Assembly: GCA_945876985.1 (NCBI GenBank)
Contig: CAMCQX010000002.1
Location: 1 to 18,022 of the forward strand
Source of the DNA: Chitinophaga pinensis
GTDB lineage: Bacteria; Bacteroidota; Bacteroidia; UKL13-3
Reading direction: 5' to 3'
Length of the DNA stretch: 18,022 nucleotides
This document shows, piece by piece, positions 8,786-17,088 of this stretch. Each line of letters starts with the position of its first letter. Position 1 is the first letter of the stretch. The translations under genes and the position numbers were made by a program. Below the pieces are notes generated by a model, which had not been told where the DNA came from, made no database searches, and saw nothing but the letters and a program-made list of their open reading frames with translations.

Positions 8786-9460
8786 TTGAATTACCTTTCT
8801 CATTATTATATAGACAATAAACCTGGCAATCATTACTATAATTCCGCCTTATTTATACCCGATTTTACGCGAAATTATGCGAGAGGCTTTCATGATGTTC
8901 AATTAGACCTAAAACCCAGTCAACAGCAATTGCAATTTGGCTGTATTGCTCATTTAAATGCAGATAAGTTGTTTCATCCATCTTTATTTTTTAAAAAATA
9001 CAGTGAAATAATAAACTTTGAATTGAAAAATTTTGAACCATTGGCTCATTTAAATAGAAAATGGTTTTTATCACATATCATGTTTGAAATGTTAATAGAT
9101 AGGCTTTTAGTCAAACATTTTCCATCAGCTTGTCATTCATTTTACAGCGATTTACATGCAATTGATACTAAAATACTTGAAGAATTCGTTTTACGCTACT
9201 CTTTCAAAAATATTGACCAATTTATGCGAAATTTTAAACATTTTTGTGAAGTAAAATACTTGTTTGGTTATGTTTTTAACGATAGTTTTGTTTTTTCAAT
9301 AGCAAGGGTTTATAAACAGGCTACAACGATTGAAATGAGTATGAGTGACAGGTTTTTTTTGAAGGAATTTATCAATAAAATAGAACAACAATATTTATTT
9401 GATCCAATAATGATAATAGCAGAACTTAAACAAGTTTTTGATATAGATTTGGAGGTTTAA
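8786..9460 (+). CDS. ACP phosphodiesterase-like (AcpH/DUF479-type) protein
   Basis: A 224-residue cytoplasmic protein. It opens MNYLSHYYID, matching the MNFLAH-type start of acyl-carrier-protein phosphodiesterases, and keeps D26-F27 (IPDFTRNY) and an H56-x3-D60-x3-H64 pattern (HLNADKLFH). In AcpH the corresponding segment reads HxRxxDxxTD. It later has SHIMFEMLIDRLL, comparable to the second helical metal-ligand region. In the known enzyme the reaction removes 4'-phosphopantetheine from ACP; activity here is inferred and the match is distant. The start codon is TTG: an in-frame TAG at 8750 and the absence of any in-frame ATG before 8786 leave it as the only usual start that keeps the conserved N-terminus. 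The nearby ATG at 8779 is out of frame and stops after 11 codons. Confidence 0.72.
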   Translation: MNYLSHYYIDNKPGNHYYNSALFIPDFTRNYARGFHDVQLDLKPSQQQLQFGCIAHLNADKLFHPSLFFKKYSEIINFELKNFEPLAHLNRKWFLSHIMFEMLIDRLLVKHFPSACHSFYSDLHAIDTKILEEFVLRYSFKNIDQFMRNFKHFCEVKYLFGYVFNDSFVFSIARVYKQATTIEMSMSDRFFLKEFINKIEQQYLFDPIMIIAELKQVFDIDLEV

Positions 9461-9506
9461 AGTACTAAAAGTAAAATAAAAAGACATATAAGTTAAAAAA
9501 TATTCA

Positions 9507-10565
9507 ATGAGAAAAATAGGACTTAGTTTAATCACACTATTTGTATTTCAATACTCATTTGCACAGTTAAAGTACAGCAATGAGTTTTTAAATTTGGGAG
9601 TTGGTGCCAGAAACTTAGGTATGGCAGGAGCATCAGTATCCAATGTTAGCGATGTAACAGCTGGTTATTATAATCCAGCAGCTTTACTTGATATGAAAGA
9701 TAAATTTCAGTTAATTGGAATGAGAAACAGTCAGTTTGCAGGAATTTTAACGCATGATTATTTGGCTGGTGCATTTCGTTTAAACGAACATTCAGTTGCT
9801 GCCATTTCTATTATTAGAATGGGGGTTGACAATATTCCCAATACTTTGTTTTTGGTAAATAGTAATGGACAAATTGATTATACAAAAGTTTCAAGCTTTT
9901 CAGCCGTTGATTACGCTTTTATTGGCAGTTATGCCACTGAAACAAAATTGGTTAAAAATTTACAGTTAGGTGCAAATGTTAAAATAATTAGAAGAGTAAT
10001 TGGCGAATTTGCCAATGCATGGGGTTTTGGATTAGATGCAAGTGCTTTGTATAAAGTTAAAAAATTCAGATTTGGTGCTATTCTTCGCGATGTAACAACT
10101 ACTTTCAATGCTTGGAGTTACACATTTACCGAAGCAGAAAAAGAAAAATTAATTAGCACTGGAAATGCTTTGCCGAACAATACTTTGGAACTAACTTTAC
10201 CAAAACTAACAGTTGGGGGTAGCTATACATTTACTAAAAATTGGTTTTCAGTTTTGGGAAGTATTGATTTTGATGCATACACCGATGGGCAAAGAAATAC
10301 TTTGATTTCATCAAAATATTTAAATTTAGACCCTAGAATGGCAACAGAATTAGGGTATAAAAAAACAGTATTTATTAGAGGTGGAATCAATAATTTTCAG
10401 CAAGTTAAAAATATAGACGGTAGCTCATCATATAACGTTTCTCCTGCTATTGGAGTTGGATTGAAGCTCAATAAAATTCAAATAGATTATGCCCTTGGCA
10501 ATGCCTTTAATCAGGGACTTATCAGTGCAAGTAATATTGTTTCACTTAAATTGATGATAAGGTAA
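9507..10565 (+). CDS. PorV/PorQ-family outer-membrane beta-barrel protein
   Basis: A 352-residue protein with a signal peptide (MRKIGLSLITLFVFQYSFAQ). The mature start reads EFLNLGVGARNLGMAGASVS and then TAGYYNPAAL, the hallmark of the PorV/PorQ (UPF0164-like) outer-membrane family, also related to FadL-type barrels. The rest consists of repeated amphipathic strands with aromatic girdles, and the protein ends IVSLKLMIR, a terminal strand suited to barrel assembly. Some members act as attachment-complex subunits of the type IX secretion system; others have unknown roles. Without other Por genes here I call only the family. The TAGATTTG at 9444-9451, inside the end of the upstream gene, could be a promoter element but has no matching -33 box. 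The stop is 14 bp before the GNAT-nitrilase start, suggesting co-transcription. Confidence 0.88.
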   Translation: MRKIGLSLITLFVFQYSFAQLKYSNEFLNLGVGARNLGMAGASVSNVSDVTAGYYNPAALLDMKDKFQLIGMRNSQFAGILTHDYLAGAFRLNEHSVAAISIIRMGVDNIPNTLFLVNSNGQIDYTKVSSFSAVDYAFIGSYATETKLVKNLQLGANVKIIRRVIGEFANAWGFGLDASALYKVKKFRFGAILRDVTTTFNAWSYTFTEAEKEKLISTGNALPNNTLELTLPKLTVGGSYTFTKNWFSVLGSIDFDAYTDGQRNTLISSKYLNLDPRMATELGYKKTVFIRGGINNFQQVKNIDGSSSYNVSPAIGVGLKLNKIQIDYALGNAFNQGLISASNIVSLKLMIR

Positions 10566-10579
10566 TAAAAAATATTTAC

Positions 10580-12112
10580 ATGAAAACACGTAATAGCAGA
10601 AAGCCAAAACTAATAGAAAGAAATGCCGAAAAAGGCGATTTTGATGAAATCATAGCTTTATCAAAAATATGTTTTCCCGATAACGATCCTTGGAAATATG
10701 ATATGCTGGAAAGTCAGTACAATTTATTTCCAGAAGGAATGCAAATCATTACTTTTGAAGGTAAAATAGTAGGTTCAGCTACTAGTTTAATGGTAAGTTG
10801 GGATGAATATGATGATGACCATGCTTGGAAAGAAATTTGCGACAATGGTTACATTACAAACCACGATGAAGAAGGTGATACTTTATATGGAATAGAAGTA
10901 ATGGTTCATCCTGATTACCAAGGATTGAAAATTGGCAGACGTTTATATGAAATGCGTAGAAATTTATGTGAAGACAAAAATTTGATGCGTATTTTAATAG
11001 GAGGAAGGGTTCCAAATTATAACAAACACTCAGAAGAATTTGGAATAAGAGCTTATATAAAACGTGTAGTTGATAAAAAAGTGAAAGATCCAGTTGTTAC
11101 TTTTCAATTGGCGCATGGATTTACCATTCAAAGAATAATTAAAGATTATTTACCAGAAGATAAGGAAAGTGAAGGTTACGGACTTTTGTTAGAATGGGTA
11201 AATTTGGATTATCAAGCCGAAACAAGAGAACGAAGTGTGTTAATGAAGAAAGTACGCATATGTTGTATTCAATATGAGTTGCGTAAAATTACTTCCTTTA
11301 AACAATTTGCCCAACAATGCGAATATTTTACTGATGTCGCAAGTAATTACAAGTCAGACTTTGCGCTATTCCCCGAGCTTTTTACTACTCAATTACTTTC
11401 TTTGCACGAGTACAAAAGTATGAGTCCGGAAGACAGTATTAGGAAGCTTGATGATTACACGGAGGACTATATAAATTTGTTTTCTCGTTTGGCATTAGAG
11501 TATAATATTAACATCATTGCGGGTACACATTTGCAAGTAGAAAACGACAATTTATACAATATTTCATACTTGTTTAAGCGTGATGGAACTTACGAAAAGC
11601 AATATAAAATTCATATTACTTCTAATGAAGCAAAATGGTGGGGAGTAAGACCAGGTAATGAAATAAAAGTTTTTAATACTGACTGTGGTAAAGTGGCCAT
11701 CAACGTTTGTTATGATGTAGAGTTTCCGGAAATGGCAAGAATTGCATGTAATAAAGGGGCTAAAATTCTTTTTGTACCATTCAGTACGGATGAAAAACAC
11801 GGACATTTACGTGTAAAATTATGCGCGCAAGCCCGTGCCATTGAAAATCAAATGATAGTAGCCACCGCAGGAACGGTTGGTAATATTCCATCGGTTGATA
11901 ATATGGATATTAACTACGCTCAATCAGGAATTTATACGCCAAGTGATTTTGCCTTTCCTCCCGATGGTGTAGCTGGTGAGGCAAGCACAAACATTGAAAC
12001 TGTGGTAATTGCCGATTTGGATTTAGCGGCTATTGAACGTGCAAGAAATACAGGAACAGTGTTAAATTGGAAAGACAGAAGATTGGATATGTATGAAGTA
12101 GTTGAGAAGTAA
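10580..12112 (+). CDS. Two-domain GNAT acetyltransferase / nitrilase-superfamily hydrolase
   Basis: A 510-residue cytoplasmic protein. Residues about 11-215 are a GNAT N-acetyltransferase domain. Motif A reads VMVHPDYQGLKIGRRLYEMR (Q114 to G119), with Lys where the usual acetyl-CoA loop has Gly; I recall a similar change in other members of this two-domain family. Residues about 225-500 are a carbon-nitrogen hydrolase domain with an intact triad: E266 (LFPELF), K343 (QYKIHIT) and C377 (NVCYDVEFPE). The architecture matches a known family that includes Bacillus YhcX; its substrates are not established. The nitrilase part probably cleaves an amide or carbamoyl bond, and the GNAT part may acetylate or bind a related amine. 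It is coupled to the barrel gene upstream. A 7-bp repeat array begins at its last codons. Confidence 0.92.
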   Translation: MKTRNSRKPKLIERNAEKGDFDEIIALSKICFPDNDPWKYDMLESQYNLFPEGMQIITFEGKIVGSATSLMVSWDEYDDDHAWKEICDNGYITNHDEEGDTLYGIEVMVHPDYQGLKIGRRLYEMRRNLCEDKNLMRILIGGRVPNYNKHSEEFGIRAYIKRVVDKKVKDPVVTFQLAHGFTIQRIIKDYLPEDKESEGYGLLLEWVNLDYQAETRERSVLMKKVRICCIQYELRKITSFKQFAQQCEYFTDVASNYKSDFALFPELFTTQLLSLHEYKSMSPEDSIRKLDDYTEDYINLFSRLALEYNINIIAGTHLQVENDNLYNISYLFKRDGTYEKQYKIHITSNEAKWWGVRPGNEIKVFNTDCGKVAINVCYDVEFPEMARIACNKGAKILFVPFSTDEKHGHLRVKLCAQARAIENQMIVATAGTVGNIPSVDNMDINYAQSGIYTPSDFAFPPDGVAGEASTNIETVVIADLDLAAIERARNTGTVLNWKDRRLDMYEVVEK

Positions 12113-12159
12113 GAAGTATAAATTATGAAGTATGAAGTATGAAGTAAGAAGTAAGAAGT
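12106..12159. repeat. Tandem 7-bp repeat array (GAAGTAT/GAAGTAA)
   Basis: Seven full units in phase plus a partial one: GAAGTAA, GAAGTAT, one degenerate unit AAATTAT, GAAGTAT twice, GAAGTAA twice, then GAAGT. The first unit contains the last codon and stop of the GNAT-nitrilase gene (GAG AAG TAA). The array fills the gap between two convergent genes, where a terminator would be expected. Confidence 0.85.
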
Positions 12160-12173
12160 CCCGACACATCGGG
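12160..12173. terminator. Short GC hairpin between convergent genes
   Basis: CCCGA-CACA-TCGGG forms a perfect 5-bp stem with a 4-base loop, the most GC-rich spot in the local DNA. It could end transcription or stabilise 3' ends of the GNAT-nitrilase (plus) and epimerase (minus) messages. There is no U-tract after it on either strand, so it is not a classic intrinsic terminator. Confidence 0.4.
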
Positions 12174-12186
12174 AAAGTATGAATTA

Positions 12187-13188
12187 CTAATTTAACAAAA
12201 ACACTTCGCCATTTTCTTCTTTTAGTAGCCCAAAAGGTTCATCAGCTATAATCATATAACCATCTAAATCGGCATAATTACAAAGGCCCGTAAATGCATA
12301 AGCACCGCTCATGCCAAGTGTGGTTTCTACCATGCAACCAACCATTGTTTTCATGCCATTTTTCTTTGCTTCATGAATCAGTCGCAATCCGTTCAAATAG
12401 CCACCAGCCTTCATTAACTTCATATTTACCGCATCAAATTGTAACTTTAATTCAGCAAAGTCTACATGCGCACAAAAACTCTCATCGGCCATTAAAGGCA
12501 ATGCCGCTCGAGGCTTTAAATATTTGTATTCGTTCACCATGCTGCTGTGCATAGGTTGTTCAATCATTGCAATATTCAAATCCTTTAAATTATCCATAAA
12601 ATTTATCAATGCATCAGGATCTTTCCATGCTTCGTTTGCATCAATTAATATTGGTTTTTGGTAAATATTGGTAAGTGTTTTTATTTCATCTAAAGCGCCA
12701 TCCACACTTATTTTTATTTTCAAATAAGCAAAACGATTTAAATTGTTTTCATTGAAAAATGAAACAATTTCAGCAGGATCCATAATGGGTAAAGTATAGC
12801 AAGTATTGGTTTTTAAAGGTTTTTCTATTTTCAAAAACTCATAAATAGTTTGATTGTTTTGAGCGCACAAATAGTGAATATATGCTTGCTCTATTCCAAA
12901 ACGCATGGCATTGGGCGCATTTATTTGATTTAAAATTAATGAAAGTTCACTGGCATTTTTTATTTGATTAGCACCAGCATTTACAAATTGCTCAAAGCTA
13001 TTTAAAATTAATTCAGGCGTTTCGTTATACCTAATATTGGGTGCAACTTCACCCCGTCCTTGATGTATTTCATCGCTACAGGTAATGATTGAATTGATTT
13101 TAAATGTAGTTGCATTTCTAGATATTTTCCAAGTGTATTTTAAGTCTAGTTTTATTTGATTGATTGACCAATGAAGCATTTTAAGCAA
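12187..13188 (-). CDS. Dipeptide epimerase (L-Ala-D/L-Glu epimerase type, enolase superfamily)
   Basis: A 333-residue cytoplasmic enzyme. The N-terminal capping domain (to about 115) begins with LKYTWKISRNATTFK. The barrel carries the muconate-lactonising-subgroup residues: K157-x-K159 (LKIKIS), metal ligands D183 (LIDANEAW), E210 (IEQP) and D235 (MADESF), and the opposite base K257 in KLMKAGG. The D307-L-D309 motif (ADLDGY) is the substrate-ammonium motif that marks dipeptide epimerases. The reaction interconverts L-Ala-D-Glu and L-Ala-L-Glu, or a similar dipeptide, in murein peptide recycling; exact specificity is not readable from sequence. ATGs at 13188 and 13179 are both possible; residue numbers use 13188. 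A small membrane-protein gene ends 21 bp upstream, so the two are probably co-transcribed. Confidence 0.92.
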   Translation of the reverse strand: MLKMLHWSINQIKLDLKYTWKISRNATTFKINSIITCSDEIHQGRGEVAPNIRYNETPELILNSFEQFVNAGANQIKNASELSLILNQINAPNAMRFGIEQAYIHYLCAQNNQTIYEFLKIEKPLKTNTCYTLPIMDPAEIVSFFNENNLNRFAYLKIKISVDGALDEIKTLTNIYQKPILIDANEAWKDPDALINFMDNLKDLNIAMIEQPMHSSMVNEYKYLKPRAALPLMADESFCAHVDFAELKLQFDAVNMKLMKAGGYLNGLRLIHEAKKNGMKTMVGCMVETTLGMSGAYAFTGLCNYADLDGYMIIADEPFGLLKEENGEVFLLN

Positions 13189-13209
13189 AAATTTGAATGA
13201 TGAATTTAT

Positions 13210-13404
13210 TTATTGAATTGAATCTGACTCTTTCTTAATTTTTTGTTTTATCCATTTAACAGCTTTTACAGTAAATAAAACAGATAAAATACATAATACA
13301 ACTCCTAAATAAAGGTACTCTAAGTCAGTGTTTAAGCCGGAATAACCAATTGCTTTTGCTGAATTTGCACCAATTAACAAAAAGAATAAAACAGCATTTT
13401 TCAT
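13210..13404 (-). CDS. Small membrane protein, unknown function
   Basis: A 64-residue protein. Residues about 1-18 form a hydrophobic N-terminus (MKNAVLFFLLIGANSAKA) that reads as a signal peptide or first membrane segment. Residues about 31-49 (YLYLGVVLCILSVLFTVKA) form a clear transmembrane helix, and the tail is basic then acidic (KWIKQKIKKESDSIQ), likely cytoplasmic. I do not recognise a family. It is called as a gene because it has an ATG, a membrane-protein pattern, a TAnnTTTG element about 25 bp upstream (13429-13436) and a position just ahead of the epimerase gene. A membrane role coupled to peptide uptake or recycling is speculation. Confidence 0.68.
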   Translation of the reverse strand: MKNAVLFFLLIGANSAKAIGYSGLNTDLEYLYLGVVLCILSVLFTVKAVKWIKQKIKKESDSIQ

Positions 13405-13428
13405 AAAAATTATTTGAATCTATTAAAT

Positions 13429-13436
13429 CAAACATA
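13429..13436 (-). promoter_or_regulatory. Putative -7 promoter element of the small-protein/epimerase operon
   Basis: The minus strand reads TATGTTTG, an exact TAnnTTTG match 25 bp from the ATG at 13404, giving a leader of about 17 nt. The -33 position at 19 bp spacing reads TTAT, not TTTG, so only half of the promoter is supported. Confidence 0.48.
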
Positions 13437-13511
13437 AAACCTTTTTATTTAATTTATAAAATTCATTAGTCACAATTTGTTAGTATTGTGCCAACTTACT
13501 AAAAAAATTTA

Positions 13512-14312
13512 ATGAATAATTTTGAAAAGCATTTAAATACTAACAAAAACCTTTGGAACAACAAAGTATCTCATCATATTGAATCTGATTTTTATAAAAT
13601 GGATAGTTTTTTAGCAGGAAATACTTCATTAAACGCTATAGAATTGGATTTATTAGGAAATATAGAAGGAAAATCTGTTTTGCATTTACAATGTCATTTT
13701 GGTCAAGATAGCATTTCATTGGCAAAACTAGGGGCGAAGGTAACTGCCATTGATTTTTCGGAAATTGCCATTGAAAAAGCCAAGGAAATTGCAATGCAAA
13801 CAAATACAAACGTTGATTTTATATGTTGTAATATTTACGATTTGCCCAAACTGTTAGACAAAAAATTTGATGTGGTATTTACCAGTTACGGAACTATTTG
13901 TTGGCTGCCCGATATTACAAAATGGGCTGGCATTGTTTCTCATTTTTTAAAACCTAATGGTCAATTTGTTTTTGCAGAATTTCATCCTGTAATTTGGATG
14001 TACGACAATGATTTTAAATTCATTCAGTACAATTACTTTTTAGATGAACCAATTATAGAATTAGAAACTGGAACTTATGCCGACAGAAATGCCAATATTA
14101 CTGGAGAATCTATAACCTGGAACCATAGTTTAAGCGAAGTAATGAATGCGCTTATTAAAAACGATTTGAGCATTTTGAAATTCAATGAATTTGATTATTC
14201 TCCTTATAATATTTTTTCAAACCCTATTGAATTTGAAAAAGGAAAGTTTAGAATTGAAAATTATGGAAATAAAATTCCGATTGTTTATGCTATTTTAGCT
14301 CAAAAAAACTAA
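13512..14312 (+). CDS. Class I SAM-dependent methyltransferase
   Basis: A 266-residue cytoplasmic protein. The SAM-binding motif I is V56-L-H-L-Q-C-H-F-G-Q-D-S67, with the acidic ribose-binding residue D81 in AIDFSE. FDVVFTSYGTICWL forms motif IV and FLKPNGQFVFAEFHP forms motif VI. The N-terminus (FEKHLNTNKNLWNNKV) resembles a common group of methyltransferases annotated only as class I. The C-terminal third (about 175-266) is probably a substrate-binding cap. The methyl acceptor cannot be told; small-molecule substrates are usual for this group. It is divergent from the small-protein/epimerase operon across a 107-bp gap. TAGTATTG at 13481-13488 is a one-mismatch TAnnTTTG and may be its -7 element. 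Confidence 0.9.
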   Translation: MNNFEKHLNTNKNLWNNKVSHHIESDFYKMDSFLAGNTSLNAIELDLLGNIEGKSVLHLQCHFGQDSISLAKLGAKVTAIDFSEIAIEKAKEIAMQTNTNVDFICCNIYDLPKLLDKKFDVVFTSYGTICWLPDITKWAGIVSHFLKPNGQFVFAEFHPVIWMYDNDFKFIQYNYFLDEPIIELETGTYADRNANITGESITWNHSLSEVMNALIKNDLSILKFNEFDYSPYNIFSNPIEFEKGKFRIENYGNKIPIVYAILAQKN

Positions 14313-14418
14313 ACCAATAATATTCACCAATCAATCAAGAAATAATCAGCTAAGTTTTTAATGGTAATCTGAACGATTGGCATTATTTTCGCAAGCCGTA
14401 ATTTTTAAAACAAAAACC

Positions 14419-17082
14419 ATGAAAAAAATAGTTAAAATCAGTGCCATTATTATTGCCTTTTTATTGATAGTCGTAATGGCGATTCCCTTTATATTTAAAG
14501 GAAAAATTATTGCTTTAGCAACAGAAGAAGCAAATAAAAATATAAACGCAAAAGTGAAGTTCAGTGATGACATTGGTTTGAGTATTTTTAAATCGTTTCC
14601 AAACTTTACTATATCAATAAATGATTTAAATATAGTTGGTATCAATGAATTTGAAGGCGATACTTTAATATCTTTGCAAGAATTTGAAGCTACTTTAGAT
14701 ATTATGAGTGTTATCAATGGCGGTCAAATTAAAGTACGAAAAGTGTTTTTAAATGAGCCTCGCATTCATGCCATTATTTTAAAAGACGGCAAAGCTAATT
14801 GGGATATTACCAAAGCATCGGCAGATACAACGGCTGAAGTGCCAACTACCGAACCCTCCAAATTTGATGTGCTTTTAAAAGTGTTTGAAATTAAAAATGG
14901 TTATGTCAGCTACGTTGATAAAGAAGGTAATATGAGCAGCGAAATGGCTGGCATGAATTACGTTTTAAAAGGCGATTTTAACCAAGACTTATTCACCATG
15001 AAACATGATATGGACATTGCTAAATTTACCTTTGCCATGTCGAATATTAGTTATTTAAGTAAAGTGCATGCCACTGCAAAAGCAGATGTGGAAGCCAATA
15101 TGAGTGCTATGGAATTTACCTTTAAAGACAATGAGTTTGGGTTAAATGATTTATTGTTTAAAATGGACGGAAACGTTGCGATGAAAGGCGATGACATTAA
15201 CATGGATATAAAATATGCAGCTAAGAAGAATGATTTTAAAGACTTTCTTTCTTTGATTCCAGCTATTTATAGTTCATCGTTTAAGGATTTAGAATCGAAA
15301 GGTAAATTAGGATTTGATGGATTTGCAAAAGGTACTTTTAACGACAAACAATTACCAGCTTTTGCCATTAATTTATTAGTAGAAAACGGTTGGTTTAAAT
15401 ACCCAGCATTGCCCGCACCAGTTGAAAACGTGGGAATTGACTTACATGTTACCAATACAGATGGAAATTTAGATCGCACAAAAATTAATTTATCGAAATT
15501 ACATTTTGAATTACAAGGTGATCCTTTTGATGCAAAATTATTGGCTGAAAATTTATTAAAAGATCCATTGGTAGATGCGCATTTAAAAGGAAAATTGAAT
15601 TTGGATAATGTGGTGAAAATTGCGCCAATGCCCGAAGGAACTAAGCTTTCTGGAATGTTAGTTTCCGACTTTGCAGCAAAAGGAAAAATGAGTGATATTG
15701 AAAATAAAAACTATGAAAACTTCAATGCAAGTGGTAATATTTCAGTGAGTGCTATTCAATTTGTTTCAAAGGAATTGCCGCAAGGCATGAATTTAAAAAC
15801 GGCTACACTATCGTTTAATCCTAAGTTGGTTACGTTAAGTAATTTTGATGCCAAAATTGGCAATAGCGATATGCAAATGAATGGTGATTTGAGTAACTTT
15901 TTTCCTTACTTTTTTGGTAAAGGAACATTGGTTGGAAACTTAAACTTTAAAAGTAGTTTGATGGATGCCAATCAGTTTTTAAGCAACGATTCAAACACTA
16001 CTGCAACTGCTGCGGCTGATACAAACGGAATGGCAATTATAGAATTACCTTCAAATATTGATTTTACATTGACCAGCAATATTCAAAAATTAGTTTATAC
16101 CAATATGGATATTACTAATTTTAACGGAACTGTGAAAGTGGCAAATTCAAAACTATTGTTTAACAAAGTAGCTTTAAATTTATTAGGAAGCAGCATGAAC
16201 ATGGATGGATTTTATGAAACTACAAATCCTAAAAAACCTACTATTGATATGACTTTTGGCATTCAAAATTTAGACATCCAAAAAGCCTTTATAACTTTCA
16301 ATACCATAAAAAAAATAGCACCAATTGCTGAAAAAATGAAAGGTAATTTCAGTACTTCTATTTTTAAATTCACCACTACACTTGATAGTAAAATGAAACC
16401 TGTTTATGAATCGTTATACGCTGCTGGTGATTTACAAATTACAGATGCAACTGTGACTAACATTGATGCATTTAACAAAGTGGCTGATGCTTTTAAAAGA
16501 GACGAATGGAAAAAAGTAGATTTTAAAAATGTATTGGTAAAATATGAAATAAAAGGAGGAAGAATTTATACCAAACCATTTAATGTTAAGGTAGGAGGAC
16601 AAAATTTAACATTAAGCGGCTCTACTGGCCTTGACCAAACTATTAATTATACCGGAACTGTAGCCTTACCAAGAAAAGATTTAGGCGCTGCAAATTCCGC
16701 TGTTGACGGTGTGCTAGCGCAATTAAATCAAAAGAGCGGTGCTAATATAAAAATGAATGAGGTTATCAATATTGGTATAGTGTTGGGTGGCATATTTACC
16801 AGTCCAACAGTAAGTACTAATCTAACAGATATTGCCAAAAGTGAAGCCAGTAACTTAAAAAATCAATTGGCAGATGAGTTAAATAGAAAGAAAAAAGAGT
16901 TAGAAGATCAAGCCAGAGCTGAAATAGAAAAGCAGAAAAAAGAACTGGAAAATAAAGGTCGTGCGGAGGCTGATAGATTGAAAAAAGAAGCAGAAGCCAA
17001 AATAAAATCGGAAGCTGATAAGGCAAAAAACAAACTTGAAGAAGAAGCTAAAAAGAGACTTAAAGGTTTGTTTGGGAAGTAA
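14419..17082 (+). CDS. AsmA-family envelope protein with charged C-terminal coiled coil
   Basis: An 887-residue protein. The ATG at 14419 is chosen because it starts MKKIVKISAIIIAFLLIVVM, a signal-anchor helix; an upstream TTG in frame (14377) would prefix it with 14 unneeded residues. The N-terminal AsmA domain follows, with NINAKVKFSDDIGLSIFKSF and FPNFTISINDLNIVG. A long run of beta repeats extends to about residue 800, with late AsmA-type blocks such as YEIKGGRIYTKPF and LSGSTGLDQTINYTG. AsmA proteins lie in the periplasm, anchored in the inner membrane, and affect outer-membrane assembly or lipid transport. Residues about 808-887 are almost purely Lys/Glu/Ala/Leu (ELNRKKKELEDQARAEIEKQ and similar) and should form a long helix or coiled coil, ending KKRLKGLFGK. 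The role of that tail is unknown. No partner gene is obvious nearby. Confidence 0.92.
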   Translation: MKKIVKISAIIIAFLLIVVMAIPFIFKGKIIALATEEANKNINAKVKFSDDIGLSIFKSFPNFTISINDLNIVGINEFEGDTLISLQEFEATLDIMSVINGGQIKVRKVFLNEPRIHAIILKDGKANWDITKASADTTAEVPTTEPSKFDVLLKVFEIKNGYVSYVDKEGNMSSEMAGMNYVLKGDFNQDLFTMKHDMDIAKFTFAMSNISYLSKVHATAKADVEANMSAMEFTFKDNEFGLNDLLFKMDGNVAMKGDDINMDIKYAAKKNDFKDFLSLIPAIYSSSFKDLESKGKLGFDGFAKGTFNDKQLPAFAINLLVENGWFKYPALPAPVENVGIDLHVTNTDGNLDRTKINLSKLHFELQGDPFDAKLLAENLLKDPLVDAHLKGKLNLDNVVKIAPMPEGTKLSGMLVSDFAAKGKMSDIENKNYENFNASGNISVSAIQFVSKELPQGMNLKTATLSFNPKLVTLSNFDAKIGNSDMQMNGDLSNFFPYFFGKGTLVGNLNFKSSLMDANQFLSNDSNTTATAAADTNGMAIIELPSNIDFTLTSNIQKLVYTNMDITNFNGTVKVANSKLLFNKVALNLLGSSMNMDGFYETTNPKKPTIDMTFGIQNLDIQKAFITFNTIKKIAPIAEKMKGNFSTSIFKFTTTLDSKMKPVYESLYAAGDLQITDATVTNIDAFNKVADAFKRDEWKKVDFKNVLVKYEIKGGRIYTKPFNVKVGGQNLTLSGSTGLDQTINYTGTVALPRKDLGAANSAVDGVLAQLNQKSGANIKMNEVINIGIVLGGIFTSPTVSTNLTDIAKSEASNLKNQLADELNRKKKELEDQARAEIEKQKKELENKGRAEADRLKKEAEAKIKSEADKAKNKLEEEAKKRLKGLFGK

Positions 17083-17088
17083 AATGCC

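Noticed and set aside
9444..9451. TAGATTTG as a firm promoter for the PorV/PorQ-like gene
   Set aside because: The match is inside the preceding coding sequence and has no TTTG at the -33 position; single 8-mer matches are expected by chance here.
12294..12554. An 86-codon plus-strand frame inside the epimerase gene
   Set aside because: It is antisense to a gene with a full set of catalytic motifs; the His/Ser/Pro-rich translation looks like a shadow.
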